NCBI RefSeq assembly: GCF_000967425.1
Contig: NZ_FO082820.1
Coordinates: 3,669,501 to 3,733,500, forward strand
Reading direction: 5' to 3'
Source: Pseudorhizobium banfieldiae
GTDB taxonomy: Bacteria > Pseudomonadota > Alphaproteobacteria > Rhizobiales > Rhizobiaceae
Length of the DNA: 64,000 nt
Below, in pieces: positions 46,348 through 55,619 of this stretch (position 1 is its first letter; each line of letters starts with the position of its first letter). The notes under the pieces are model-generated. The model searched no databases, was not told where the DNA came from, and saw nothing but the letters and a program-made list of their open reading frames with translations. A program made the translations under genes and the position numbers.

Positions 46348-47090
46348 GCATTCTCTCCGAGGTAGACCGCCTTCACCCGGGTGTCGCTGGAGATGTCTGC
46401 TACTGAACCTTCGGCAAAGACCGCTCCTGCGACAAGGACGGTAATCCGGCTCGCAAAGGAAAAGACGAGGTCCATGTCGTGCTCGATCAGCAGGACGGTC
46501 ACGTCGCCCGGCAGGTCCGAGACGATCCTCAGCACTTCGTGACGCTCGTCTTCGGGAACACCGGCAGCAGGTTCGTCGAGCAGCAGCACCTTCGGCTTCG
46601 ACGCGAATGCGAGAGCGATCTCGAGAAGCCGCTGTTTGCCGTAAGGAAGCGTCGCCGTCCGGCTGCCCATGACGGCATCGAGGCCGAACCGTCCGAGCAA
46701 TTCCGCCGCCTCGTCGACTGCCTGCCTGTAGCTGGCAATACCGCGAAAGAGATTGCCTCCGACACCGTCCCGCTCACTGATCGCCAGCGCCACCGTCTCC
46801 AGCGGGGTGTAATCGACAAACAGCTGGTTGATCTGGAACGTACGCGTCAATCCCTTCTTCACCCGCTGATGAGCAGGCAGATCGGTGATGTCTTCGCCTC
46901 CCAGCAGAACCTGGCCTCCGGCCGGCTTGAGTACCCCGGTCAGCAGGTTGATAAGAGTGGTCTTGCCGGCGCCGTTCGGCCCGATCAGCGCGTGGCGGGC
47001 ACCCTGTTCCACCTGCAGGTTCACATCATTGGTGACTACGAATGCCCCGAACCGGCATTTCAATCCCCTGGTTTCCAGTGCGATGGTCAT
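46344..47090 (-). CDS. livG: Branched-chain-type ABC transporter ATPase LivG
   Basis: 248 residues from ATG 47090. Walker A GPNGAGKTTLINLLTG, Q-loop RTFQINQLF, Walker B VLLLDEPAAGVP and LLIEHDMDLVFSFASRITVL with the switch His. The LSGGQ-type signature is replaced by LPYGKQRLLEIALAFA, which is common in LivG proteins. Overlaps livM by 4 bases. Confidence 0.93.
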   Translation of the reverse strand: MTIALETRGLKCRFGAFVVTNDVNLQVEQGARHALIGPNGAGKTTLINLLTGVLKPAGGQVLLGGEDITDLPAHQRVKKGLTRTFQINQLFVDYTPLETVALAISERDGVGGNLFRGIASYRQAVDEAAELLGRFGLDAVMGSRTATLPYGKQRLLEIALAFASKPKVLLLDEPAAGVPEDERHEVLRIVSDLPGDVTVLLIEHDMDLVFSFASRITVLVAGAVFAEGSVADISSDTRVKAVYLGENA

Positions 47091-48127
47091 GGCTTCATCC
47101 CTTTCAGCCGCGATAGCCGCTCCGGAAGGAAGCTGATCCAGTCGGACAGCCGATTGCGTCCTACAAGAACCAGGATGATCAACAACAGCCCGATCCAGAA
47201 CATCCAGTATTGTGGCGTGACCACGGAAAGCCAGTCACGCAGAAGCGTGAAGGCGATTGCGCCGAAAATGCCGCCGTATAGATAGCCGGTACCACCGATG
47301 ACCAACACGAGAAGGACATCCGCAGACCGGTGGAATGCCAGCACATCCGGGGAGACGAAGGAGGTTGTCTGCGTCAGGAGAGCGCCAGCAAAGCCGGCCA
47401 TGATCGCGGCGATCGTGTAGACGAGGATTATGCGGCGGCGGGCGGGAACGCCGACCATAGCCGCACGGACCGGGTTTGCCTTGATCGCCTTGAGGGACAG
47501 GCCGAACGGTGAGAACGCAATCCGCCGCGCGATCATGGTCGAGATGAACAGCACCACCAGGCAATAGATGTAGCCGTTACGGCCCCAGAGATCGAACTCG
47601 AACATGCCGAGGATAGGTCCCAGGCTGAAGCCGCTGAGCCCATCCGCACCGCCTGTCAGCCAGCCGAGCTGATTTGCAGCCTCCGCCAGCATCAGGGCGA
47701 TGCCGAGCGTCGTCATCAACCGGGTGAGGTCGGAGCCGCGCAGGATGAGGAAGCTCGTCGCATAACCGAGCAGCCCGCTGGCAAGCCCCGCGACGATCAA
47801 GCCGACGACGGGCTCCGCGTAGTAATGACGCGCAACGAGACCCGCGACATAGGCTCCAACGCCGAAGAACGCCGTGTGCCCGAGGGAGACGATTCCGGCA
47901 AAGCCCAGTACAAGATCCAACGACACGGCGAATAGCGCCAGTATGGCGATCTCGGTCAGGATAAGCATCTTCGAGGGCAGCACGAAGATGGCGATGACCG
48001 CCGCAAGCCAGACGACCACCTCATAGAAGCGGAGGCGGCTGCGCTGGCGCATCAAGGATTGCGCCTGCTCCGAACCGAATACCGGTTCCGGCATCGGCTT
48101 GGAATGCTGTTCTGCCAGCATGCTCAT
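47087..48127 (-). CDS. livM: Branched-chain-type ABC transporter permease LivM
   Basis: 346 residues, about nine transmembrane helices after a soluble N-terminus of about 35 residues. LivM features: LDLVLGFAGIVSLGHTAFFGVGAYVAGL, the EAA-like segment IKANPVRAAMVGVPARRRIILVYTIAAIMAGFAGALL and VLVIGGTGYLYGGIFGAI. Overlaps livH by 4 bases. Confidence 0.94.
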   Translation of the reverse strand: MSMLAEQHSKPMPEPVFGSEQAQSLMRQRSRLRFYEVVVWLAAVIAIFVLPSKMLILTEIAILALFAVSLDLVLGFAGIVSLGHTAFFGVGAYVAGLVARHYYAEPVVGLIVAGLASGLLGYATSFLILRGSDLTRLMTTLGIALMLAEAANQLGWLTGGADGLSGFSLGPILGMFEFDLWGRNGYIYCLVVLFISTMIARRIAFSPFGLSLKAIKANPVRAAMVGVPARRRIILVYTIAAIMAGFAGALLTQTTSFVSPDVLAFHRSADVLLVLVIGGTGYLYGGIFGAIAFTLLRDWLSVVTPQYWMFWIGLLLIILVLVGRNRLSDWISFLPERLSRLKGMKP

Positions 48128-48984
48128 CGCGCACCGCCCCGAGCAAACAATCCGCTCGGTCTTACGATCAGCATGATGATCATCAGGCCGTAGATCACGA
48201 AGGGCCCGATTGCCGGGACGTAATACTTGCCAGCCACGTCGGCGATACCGAGCAGGATGGCAGCAAGAAACGGCCCACTGACCGTGGAGGTGCCGCCAAC
48301 GGCAACGACGATCAGGAAGTAGATCATGAACTTGAGGGGAAAGTTCGGGTCGAGACCTAGGATCTCCGCTCCCATGGCGCCGCCAAGCCCGGCAAGGCCG
48401 GAGCCGAAGGCGAAGGTGAGCGCGAACACCGCCGAGACATTGATGCCGAGGCCCATTGCCACACGACGATCATCCACGGCGGCACGAAGCCGGCTGCCGA
48501 ACCGCGTCTTAGACAGGATCAGTTGAAGCGCGATCGCGAGGATCGCGCAGATGACGATGGTGAAGAGACGATAGCGGCCAATGCCGACGCCGAGCACTTC
48601 GGTCCGTCCCGAAAGCTCAGGCGGCAACTGTATCAGCTGTTGCTGTCCTCCCATGATGTAGTCGGCCGCGGCAACGGCCATGAAGACGAGTCCGACCGAG
48701 AAGAGAACCTGATCGAGGTGGCTCGCCGTATAGAGGCGCCGGTACAGCGTCCGCTCCAGGATTGCTCCCAGAGCGGCACTGACGAGAAAGGCCGCCGGCA
48801 GGCACCAATAGAACGACAGACCGTATCGGTTCATCATCACGACGGTCACATACCCACCGGTCATGGCAAAGGCGCCATGGGCAAGATTGATGAAATTCAT
48901 CAATCCGAGCGTGATCGTCAGTCCGCAAGCGAGGATGAACAGGAGCATGCCATAGGCGATGCCGTCGAACAGGATGGTCAGCAT
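48124..48984 (-). CDS. livH: Branched-chain-type ABC transporter permease LivH
   Basis: 286 residues, about eight helices. LivH features: GLTITLGLMNFINLAHGAFAMTGGYV and SKTRFGSRLRAAVDDRRVAMGLGINVSAVFALTFAFGSGLAGLGGAM. It is 49 bases downstream of the binding-protein gene. Confidence 0.94.
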   Translation of the reverse strand: MLTILFDGIAYGMLLFILACGLTITLGLMNFINLAHGAFAMTGGYVTVVMMNRYGLSFYWCLPAAFLVSAALGAILERTLYRRLYTASHLDQVLFSVGLVFMAVAAADYIMGGQQQLIQLPPELSGRTEVLGVGIGRYRLFTIVICAILAIALQLILSKTRFGSRLRAAVDDRRVAMGLGINVSAVFALTFAFGSGLAGLGGAMGAEILGLDPNFPLKFMIYFLIVVAVGGTSTVSGPFLAAILLGIADVAGKYYVPAIGPFVIYGLMIIMLIVRPSGLFARGGAR

Positions 48985-49033
48985 TGGCCCTCACGCGATT
49001 GGAGGAGCCGGCCAGCCAGCCCCTCGCTGTAAC

Positions 49034-50206
49034 TCACTGTGCCGAGTTGGGATCGCGGATCTTCTCGTACTTGGTGAACTCGACATTATAGAGTTCGCCG
49101 TCGACTTCCTTCACCTCGCGGATGTAGATGTCCTGGACGATGTCACGGGTCTGCGGGTCGATCATGATCGGGCCGCGCGGGCTGGTCCATTCGGCGCCCT
49201 TCATGGCTTCGATGAGTTTGTCGCCATCCGTGTCGCCACCCGTCTTTTCCAGTGCCATGTAAGCGAGATGCATGGCGTCATAGCCGCCGACCGACATGAA
49301 GTTCGGGCGCATGTTGTTGTTCGACTTGCGGACCTCCTCCACGAAAGCCTTGTTTTCGGGGCTATCGTGGTTGGCGGAATAGAAGTGGCCGGTGATGACG
49401 CCCTTGGCCGCGTCGCCGATTCCGTTCAGGAGGTCGTCATCGGTCACGTCGCCGGTCGCGATCAGCTTGATCCCCGCATCCGCCAGGCCGCGTTCGACAA
49501 ACTGTTTCATGAACAGCGAACCGACGCCCGAAGGCACGAACACGAAGACGGCATCCGGCTTGGCATCCCGGACGCGCTGTAGGAACGGCGCGAAGTCGGG
49601 GTTCTGGAGCGGTACTCGAACGGACTCGACGATCTCGCCACCTTCCTTCTTGTACTGGTCGACGAAGCCCTTCTCGATGTCGTGGCCGGGGCCGTAATCG
49701 GTGACGAGGGTGACGACGCGCTTCAGCCCATTCTCAACGGCCCAGGTTGCCACTGGCAGTGCGGACTGCGGGCCGCCCATGCTGGTCCGGACGAAGTAGT
49801 CGGACTGCGTCATGATCGCCGAGGTCGTTGCGGATGTGATGATTGCCGGGATCTTCGCCTGGTTCAGGACAGGAGCCACGGACATGGCAAGCGGCGTCAG
49901 GCCGAAGCCCATCAGCATACTCACGCCTTCATTGACCACGAGTTCCTGCGCGATCCGGCGCGTCTGGTCGGCAGTTCCGGCATCATCCCGCAGAACGACC
50001 TCCACTTTCTTGCCGCCGGCCGTATCGCCGTTGATGGCCATGTAAGCCTTCACACCGGCTTCAACCTGCCGCCCGGTCGAGGCGAAGGGCCCAGTCATCG
50101 GCAGGACGAGGCCGATCTTGACGACCTCCTGCGCATAGGCCGGCAGCACGGCCATTGCGCCTAAAGCGACGCCGGCTGCGACAACGAATGTTCTTCTCGT
50201 GATCAT
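49034..50206 (-). CDS. Periplasmic substrate-binding protein, LivK/amide-urea type
   Basis: 390 residues from ATG 50206. A signal peptide (MITRRTFVVAAGVALGAMAVLPAYAQ; RR pair near the start) is followed by a Peripla_BP_6 fold: VVKIGLVLPMTGPFASTGRQVEAG, LVVNEGVSMLMGFG, NQAKIPAIITSATTS and SVGGYDAMHLAYMALEKTGG. It is the first gene of the liv operon. Two TGTATACA palindromes upstream match the operator of the malonate GntR regulator. The ligand is unknown; a dicarboxylate, aromatic acid or amide are all possible for the family. Confidence 0.92.
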   Translation of the reverse strand: MITRRTFVVAAGVALGAMAVLPAYAQEVVKIGLVLPMTGPFASTGRQVEAGVKAYMAINGDTAGGKKVEVVLRDDAGTADQTRRIAQELVVNEGVSMLMGFGLTPLAMSVAPVLNQAKIPAIITSATTSAIMTQSDYFVRTSMGGPQSALPVATWAVENGLKRVVTLVTDYGPGHDIEKGFVDQYKKEGGEIVESVRVPLQNPDFAPFLQRVRDAKPDAVFVFVPSGVGSLFMKQFVERGLADAGIKLIATGDVTDDDLLNGIGDAAKGVITGHFYSANHDSPENKAFVEEVRKSNNNMRPNFMSVGGYDAMHLAYMALEKTGGDTDGDKLIEAMKGAEWTSPRGPIMIDPQTRDIVQDIYIREVKEVDGELYNVEFTKYEKIRDPNSAQ

Positions 50207-50373
50207 GCCTTCTCCTCCTCTGGATCATGCGCGCGCCGGTGCGGCTGCTGCGAGCGGTTCACCTGTCTATATCCATCTGCCATGCACACTCCTCCTGCAC
50301 AAGGCGATGCACGTCCTCCAACTGCGGCCGATCAGGCTGCCAGCCCTTCCTCAACTTTGCGGCGGGGGCCGGA

Positions 50374-50381
50374 TGTATACA
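50374..50381. promoter_or_regulatory. TGTATACA palindrome upstream of the liv operon (proximal)
   Basis: ATGTATACAAT, sharing the TGTATACA core found between matP and the GntR gene. It is about 170 bases before the binding-protein start. Confidence 0.5.
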
Positions 50382-50529
50382 ATAGGTGCTGTCAGGATTT
50401 TCGTCGAGCGAACAGCGGTCCGCCGTCATTCTGTCAGCCTTACCTCCCAGCCAGCTGCCATTTCGCCATCCCCAGCAATGCCCGACCTCCCGGGCCGGAT
50501 CTGTCAGGGAAGGATTCAAACGTAGTTTC

Positions 50530-50537
50530 TGTATACA
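50530..50537. promoter_or_regulatory. TGTATACA palindrome upstream of the liv operon (distal)
   Basis: CTGTATACAG, a perfect 10-base palindrome with the same core, 156 bases from the proximal copy. Confidence 0.5.
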
Positions 50538-50740
50538 GCTGCTGTCAATATGGAGCTGCATCAGGCATCGTTCATCTTAAGGTGTAGACGGAGGCGTCAA
50601 CGGCTCCAGCCGCCATCTGCCATCGGGGCAGGCAGCCTAGCGGCCTTCCCGCCAGAACAGGAGCCGGGTCCCAGGCAGGTCTGTTGGGTGCAAGTTCGAT
50701 TTCCTTGACGGCAAGTCGTCGGCAGCGATTGGGCGAGGGA

Positions 50741-52258
50741 TCAGTTGCGAGAGGTGTATAGGCCCGCGTAGGTATCTCTCAACACGTTCTTCTGGACCTT
50801 ACCCATCGTGTTTCGCGGAAGCTCATCGACGAAGATGACCCGCTTTGGCTGCTTGTACCGCGCTAGCCGATCCCCGAGCCCGTCCAGAATACCTCGCTCG
50901 GTTATGTTTGCATGAGGCTTCCGTACCACGATGGCCGTTACGCCCTCGCCGAAATCGGGATGAGCCACGCCGATGACCGCACTCTCAAGGACCCCGTCCA
51001 ACTGGTCGATCTCGGTTTCGACCTCCTTGGGATAGATGTTGTATCCGCCGGAGATGACGAGATCCTTCCCCCGGCCGACGATGTGGACATAGCCTTTCTC
51101 GTCGATCCTGCCGAGGTCGCCGGTGATGAAGAATCCGTCGCTGCGAAATTCCGCTGCCGTCTTCTCCGGCATCCGCCAGTAGCCTTGGAAAACGTTCGGG
51201 CCCTTCACCTCGATCATTCCCGTATCACCGTCAGGAAGGATACTGCCCGTTTCCGGCTCGGTGATCCGCAGCTCGACACCAGGAAGCGGGAAGCCGACCG
51301 TCCCTGCTATCCGCTCTCCGTCGTACGGGTTCGAGGTGTTCATATTGGTCTCGGTCATGCCGTAGCGCTCGAGGATGGCATGGCCGGTGCGCTCGAAAAA
51401 GCTACGATGAGTCTCGGCAAGAAGTGGCGCCGAGCCGGAAATGAAAAGACGCATGCCGGCCGTCGCCTCCTTTGTCAGGCCCTCGTGCTGCAGGATGCGG
51501 ACATAAAAGGTCGGCACGCCCATCATCACGGTGGCCCGCGGCATGCGCCGCAGCACCTCGTCGGGGTCGAACTTCGGCAGGAAATCCATGGAGGCGCCCG
51601 AAAGGAGAACGACGTTCGACGCCACGAAGAGCCCATGAGTGTGGAAGATGGGCAGCGCATGGATCAGGCGGTCGGATGAGGTGAAGCGCCAGTAGTCGCA
51701 GAGGGTTCGTGCATTCGACAGGAGATTGTCATGGGTAAGCATGGCGCCCTTTGAGCGGCCGGTCGTCCCGGATGTGTAAAGGATCGCAGCCAGATCGTCC
51801 GGTCCCCTTTCGGCATCGCTGAACGCACTGCTTTCCGCCTTGGCGCGTTCCATCAGGCTTCCATTCCCCTTGTCATCCAGCGTCTCTACCAGCGCTCCAT
51901 GCGCCCCGGCGACCTTCGCCATGCCCTCCCGTGTCCGTGGATCGCACACGACGAGCCGCGGCTCCGCATCGCCCACGAAGTAATCGATTTCAGCCAGGGT
52001 ATATGCCGTGTTGAGCGGAAGGTAGATGGCTCCCGCGCGCACGCAGGCGAGGTAGAGCATCAGTGCCTGTGGGCTCTTCTCCACCTGAACGGCCACCCGG
52101 TCTCCCGGGCGCACGCCGAGCTTGTCGAGGGCGGACGCGATACGGTCTGACTCCTCAAGCATATCTCCATAGCTCCATGTCCGACCATCGAGCGCTTCCA
52201 GGAAGAGGGCATCGGGATCAGCGGCTGAACGGATGGCGTCGAAGAGGTGATTGGTCAT
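50741..52258 (-). CDS. matB: Malonyl-CoA synthetase
   Basis: 505 residues. Acyl-adenylate-forming enzyme: ILYTSGTTGRSKGAMLTH P-loop, YGMTETNMNTSNPYDGERIAGTVG (malonyl-CoA synthetase-type A5 region), FITGDLGRIDEKGYVHIVGRGKDLVI and the A10 lysine in LPRNTMGKVQKNVL. It makes malonyl-CoA from malonate, CoA and ATP. Last gene of matPQMAB; overlaps matA by 4 bases. Confidence 0.94.
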   Translation of the reverse strand: MTNHLFDAIRSAADPDALFLEALDGRTWSYGDMLEESDRIASALDKLGVRPGDRVAVQVEKSPQALMLYLACVRAGAIYLPLNTAYTLAEIDYFVGDAEPRLVVCDPRTREGMAKVAGAHGALVETLDDKGNGSLMERAKAESSAFSDAERGPDDLAAILYTSGTTGRSKGAMLTHDNLLSNARTLCDYWRFTSSDRLIHALPIFHTHGLFVASNVVLLSGASMDFLPKFDPDEVLRRMPRATVMMGVPTFYVRILQHEGLTKEATAGMRLFISGSAPLLAETHRSFFERTGHAILERYGMTETNMNTSNPYDGERIAGTVGFPLPGVELRITEPETGSILPDGDTGMIEVKGPNVFQGYWRMPEKTAAEFRSDGFFITGDLGRIDEKGYVHIVGRGKDLVISGGYNIYPKEVETEIDQLDGVLESAVIGVAHPDFGEGVTAIVVRKPHANITERGILDGLGDRLARYKQPKRVIFVDELPRNTMGKVQKNVLRDTYAGLYTSRN

Positions 52259-53682
52259 GATGCGGACTCCGTCGGGGCCTTGTGCTGTTTTTCATGCTCG
52301 TGCGGGTTGGAAGAAGCCCCCGGGGCTGGAAGGAGGCCGCGGGATCCGCGATCAGCCGGGATCATCCGCCGTATCGCAGGCGTCGTGACGACCTCGCCTC
52401 TGGCGGCGAACGCCTCGTGGTTGGTCTCGATCTCGTCGAGCTTGTAGAGATAGTTCACCATGAGGCCGCGGGCCTGGCGCATGGCGCGTGGGGACCGGTC
52501 CGCCAGATAGTTGATGCGCTCCAGTCTGGCGCCATTGCCGAGGTGGAAGCGGGCAACAGGATCAATGACTCTTCCCTGGGGATCACGGGCACGCAGGAAG
52601 TAAGAGGCCGCGGCCGTGGTGAGTGCCGCCTCCAGGACATCTGCCCCCTGCTCTCGCTCTTCCCATCCGGGCTCCTCAGTCTGGCGGAGAACCTCCCTAG
52701 CGGCATCCGGCAGCGCGTCGGACACTTCATTGCGAAGCTCTCCGGAGAGCCATCTCGCAAAGCCCGGAACGGGTGAAAGCGTGACGAAGGTCTGGAGTCT
52801 GGGATAATCCCGCCTCAGGTCCTCCACGACCTGCTTAATTAGGAAGTTGCCGAAGGACACGCCGCGAAGGCCCGCCTGGCAGTTGGAGATTGAATAGAAC
52901 ACTGCGGTCGTCGCCTCTCCAGCGCGAAGAACCGTCCGATCCTCGCGCAGAAGCGAATCGATGCTTGAGGGCATGTCGCGGGTCAGGGCTACCTCGACGA
53001 AGATCAGCGGATCATCCGAGAGTTGCGGATGGAAGAAGGCGAAGCAGCGCCGATCTTCCGGCTCCAGCCGCCGCCGCAGTTCATCCCAACCACCAATGTC
53101 GTGGACTGCTTCGTAACGGATGATCTTTTCCAGGACGTTGGCCGGCGTCGACCAGTCGATCGGCCGCAAGAGCAGGAAGCCGCGATTGAACCAGGAGCTG
53201 AACAAGTGGGCGAAGTCCGCATCGACGGCAGCGAGCTCCGGAGCATCCTGCTTGAGCTTGAGGAGGGCTTCACGCATCTGCACGAGTGTCCGAATACCGT
53301 CAGGTGCGAGGTTCAGCCGGCGGATCAGTTCCTGCCGGCGGGGCTCCGCTGCGAGGTGGAGTTCGAGCAGGGCCTCCGGTCCCTGGTCTCTTTGATACCC
53401 CTCGATTGCCCGTTCCAGTCTTCCCAGGTCGGGGCCGAAGTCCTGCAGCAGCAGCAACATGAATGCGCGCTGCTCTTCCTGCGAAAATCCCTGCCAGCGT
53501 CGCAGGATGTTCTGCGCCAGTGCCATGCCGGAGGCTTCTCCTCGGCTCGACAAAAGCGTCTTGCAAAGGCTTGTTGTGCCCGTCACCGGGTTCTCGTCAT
53601 CGCGGGGGGCGAGCGACAGGAAGCGCCGCCCCCTGTCGGCAATCGTCTGCAGCATGTCGGCGAACTGGAATGTTCCGGTCAT
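52255..53682 (-). CDS. matA: Malonyl-CoA decarboxylase
   Basis: 475 residues from ATG 53682, overlapping the TRAP permease gene by 4 bases. MCD family: helical N-terminal domain (LARRWQGFS-like NILRRWQGFSQEEQRAF, FLLLRPIDWSTPANVLEKIIRYEAVH) and the GNAT-like catalytic domain (FYSISNCQAGLRGVSFGNFLIKQVVEDL, TLSPVPGFARWL, HLGNGARLERINYLAD, MVNYLYKLDEIETNHEAF). It decarboxylates malonyl-CoA to acetyl-CoA. Confidence 0.95.
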   Translation of the reverse strand: MTGTFQFADMLQTIADRGRRFLSLAPRDDENPVTGTTSLCKTLLSSRGEASGMALAQNILRRWQGFSQEEQRAFMLLLLQDFGPDLGRLERAIEGYQRDQGPEALLELHLAAEPRRQELIRRLNLAPDGIRTLVQMREALLKLKQDAPELAAVDADFAHLFSSWFNRGFLLLRPIDWSTPANVLEKIIRYEAVHDIGGWDELRRRLEPEDRRCFAFFHPQLSDDPLIFVEVALTRDMPSSIDSLLREDRTVLRAGEATTAVFYSISNCQAGLRGVSFGNFLIKQVVEDLRRDYPRLQTFVTLSPVPGFARWLSGELRNEVSDALPDAAREVLRQTEEPGWEEREQGADVLEAALTTAAASYFLRARDPQGRVIDPVARFHLGNGARLERINYLADRSPRAMRQARGLMVNYLYKLDEIETNHEAFAARGEVVTTPAIRRMIPADRGSRGLLPAPGASSNPHEHEKQHKAPTESAS

Positions 53683-54995
53683 TCCACCACTCCAAGCATC
53701 TGGTTGGGAAGCCAAGTCGCGATATCGGGGAAGAGGCACAGGATGAGGATGGCGAGGAACATCACGAGGACATAGGGGAGCGACCCCCACAGGATGTCCC
53801 TGGTCGGCACTGTCGGCGCAATTGCGTTGATGACGAACAGGTTCAGCCCGATCGGCGGGGTAATCAGCCCTACTTCCATGTTGATGGTCAGGACGATGGC
53901 GAACCAGTAAGGGTCAAAGCCGGCCTGGGTGACGATCGGAAACAGCATGGGCGCGGTCATGACGATGACCGCCACCGGCGGCAGGAACATGCCGCACACG
54001 AGCAGGAAGACGTTGATGATCGCCATCAGCACCCAGCGGTTGACCTCCATGTCCGCAATCACCGTCGCGATCGTCTGGGTGATGAAAAGCGACGAGAGCG
54101 CAAAGGCGAAGAGCTCGGCGGCTGCCATGATCATCATGATCATGACGCTCTCCCGCATGGCCGAGGCGAAGATGCCGCTTACGGCGCGGAATCGGAAGAG
54201 CCGGTAGGCGATGATCACCACGAGGAGAGTAAGAAGGGCGCCCGCACCCGCGGCTTCCGATGGCGTAGCGATGCCCCCGTAGAGCACATAGAGCGTGCCC
54301 GCGATGATCAGCAGGAACGGCAGGATGCGCGGCATCGCCGACAGCCGCTCCTTCAGGGTGTAGCGGACCGAGCGGGCTGCGAATTCGTAGCCCTTGCGCT
54401 TGCAGTCGATGATTGCCCAGACCATGAACATCGCCGTCAGCATGATCCCGGGAATCACGCCGGCCATGAACAGCCGCCCGATCGAGGTCTCCGTGGCGAT
54501 GCCATAGACGATCAGGGTGACGGACGGCGGAATGAGGATCCCGAGCGTGCCGCCCGCAGCGATCGATCCGGTAGCGACGGAATTCGGATAGCCCCGCCGC
54601 AGCATTTCCGGGATGCCCATTTTCCCGATCGCGGCGCAGGTTGCCGGCGAGGATCCCGTCATTCCGGAAAAGATCGCGCAGGAGCCGATGTTCGACAGGA
54701 CGAGGCCTCCGGGAATCCGGTTCAGCCAGCGGTCCAGCGAGGTGTAGAGATCAGACCCGGCTGGCGAGGAGGCCACGGCTGCACCCATGAGGACGAACAT
54801 GGGAATCGAAACATAGGCAAGGTTGGCGATCCCGGAAAACATCGTGTCCCCGAGAATGTAGAAGATATTGAAACCGTCCTGCAGGAAGAGCGCCACGAAG
54901 GCGGCAAGGCCAAGCGCAAAGGCGATAGGCATGCCTGTCGCGAGAAGAACGAACAGCAATGCGATGATCAGGAGACCGGCACCGGTAGCGCTCAT
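53679..54995 (-). CDS. matM: TRAP transporter large permease (malonate)
   Basis: 438 residues, DctM family, about 12 hydrophobic segments. Typical motifs include GLAAFVALFLQDGFN, VGLITPPIGLNLFVINAIA near the C-terminus, and GGTLGILIPPSVTLIVYGI. With MatQ it forms the sodium-driven membrane part of a malonate uptake system; the substrate follows from fusion to matAB in one operon. Overlaps matQ and matA by 4 bases each. Confidence 0.94.
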   Translation of the reverse strand: MSATGAGLLIIALLFVLLATGMPIAFALGLAAFVALFLQDGFNIFYILGDTMFSGIANLAYVSIPMFVLMGAAVASSPAGSDLYTSLDRWLNRIPGGLVLSNIGSCAIFSGMTGSSPATCAAIGKMGIPEMLRRGYPNSVATGSIAAGGTLGILIPPSVTLIVYGIATETSIGRLFMAGVIPGIMLTAMFMVWAIIDCKRKGYEFAARSVRYTLKERLSAMPRILPFLLIIAGTLYVLYGGIATPSEAAGAGALLTLLVVIIAYRLFRFRAVSGIFASAMRESVMIMMIMAAAELFAFALSSLFITQTIATVIADMEVNRWVLMAIINVFLLVCGMFLPPVAVIVMTAPMLFPIVTQAGFDPYWFAIVLTINMEVGLITPPIGLNLFVINAIAPTVPTRDILWGSLPYVLVMFLAILILCLFPDIATWLPNQMLGVVE

Positions 54996-55567
54996 GGAAG
55001 GTGTCCCTTCTCGTTGGCTCCAGCGCTTGTGGCCGGAAGGGGAAGTTCGGGACCGGGGATGCTGCTTGTGTCGACCGGCTGCTCAGCCAATCCCAGCAGG
55101 ATCAGGATGTTGGCTGTGTATTGAAGGCACAGCAGGAAGAAGCCCACTGGGAGAGCAGACAACGGTATCCAGAGCGGTGGAGCCCATACGCTGGAGTGCT
55201 TCCAATTACCGGTCCAAGCCTCCTCGAATTGCACCCAGGTCGCCGCCAGCATGACGATGCAGAAGACGAGGCCCAACATGGCTCCCAGGATCCGCAGCCT
55301 CTTGCGGTTTTGCTGGCCGAGCAGCAGCTCGATGACGTCGACACCGACATGACCGCCCTTGAGGAGCACGTAAGGAGCACCCAGAAATATGGCGGCGGTC
55401 GCGGAGAAGACGACGAAGTCCGTCTGCCAGATGGTCGGCAGGCGAAAGACGTATCGCATGAGGATCATCTGGCAGACGACCAGCATGGCGATAACGATCA
55501 ACGCGGTGGCGGTCACCGCGAACAGGCGGGACACCCTGCCCACCCAAAGGATATAGGAGTTCAGCAT
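54992..55567 (-). CDS. matQ: TRAP transporter small permease (malonate)
   Basis: 191 residues, DctQ family, four transmembrane helices (about 10-33, 48-68, 87-108, 134-156) and the family pattern RYVFRLPTIWQTDFVVFSA and GGHVGVDVIELLL. It starts 52 bases after the binding-protein gene. Confidence 0.92.
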   Translation of the reverse strand: MLNSYILWVGRVSRLFAVTATALIVIAMLVVCQMILMRYVFRLPTIWQTDFVVFSATAAIFLGAPYVLLKGGHVGVDVIELLLGQQNRKRLRILGAMLGLVFCIVMLAATWVQFEEAWTGNWKHSSVWAPPLWIPLSALPVGFFLLCLQYTANILILLGLAEQPVDTSSIPGPELPLPATSAGANEKGHLP

Positions 55568-55619
55568 CGAAAGAATTCCAGTGGAGACGGACGGCGCGCC
55601 ATTGCGCGCCGTCTCTTGC

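Larger units (their letters stand above)
50207..50740. other. 534-base intergenic region between matB and the liv operon
   Basis: No convincing gene. It contains two TGTATACA palindromes (50374-50381 and 50530-50537) and presumably the liv promoter on the minus strand. A 101-codon plus-strand frame (50282-50587) is rich in Pro, Ser and Cys and looks like chance. Confidence 0.6.

Noticed and set aside
50282..50587. 101-codon frame upstream of the liv operon
   Set aside because: No ribosome site, odd composition (Pro, Ser, Cys) and it covers one regulatory palindrome; probably chance.
53463..55124. 553-codon plus-strand open frame
   Set aside because: It lies antisense to matA and matM, is rich in Arg, Asp, Gly and His as expected for the antisense of high-GC membrane protein genes, and has no recognisable domain.
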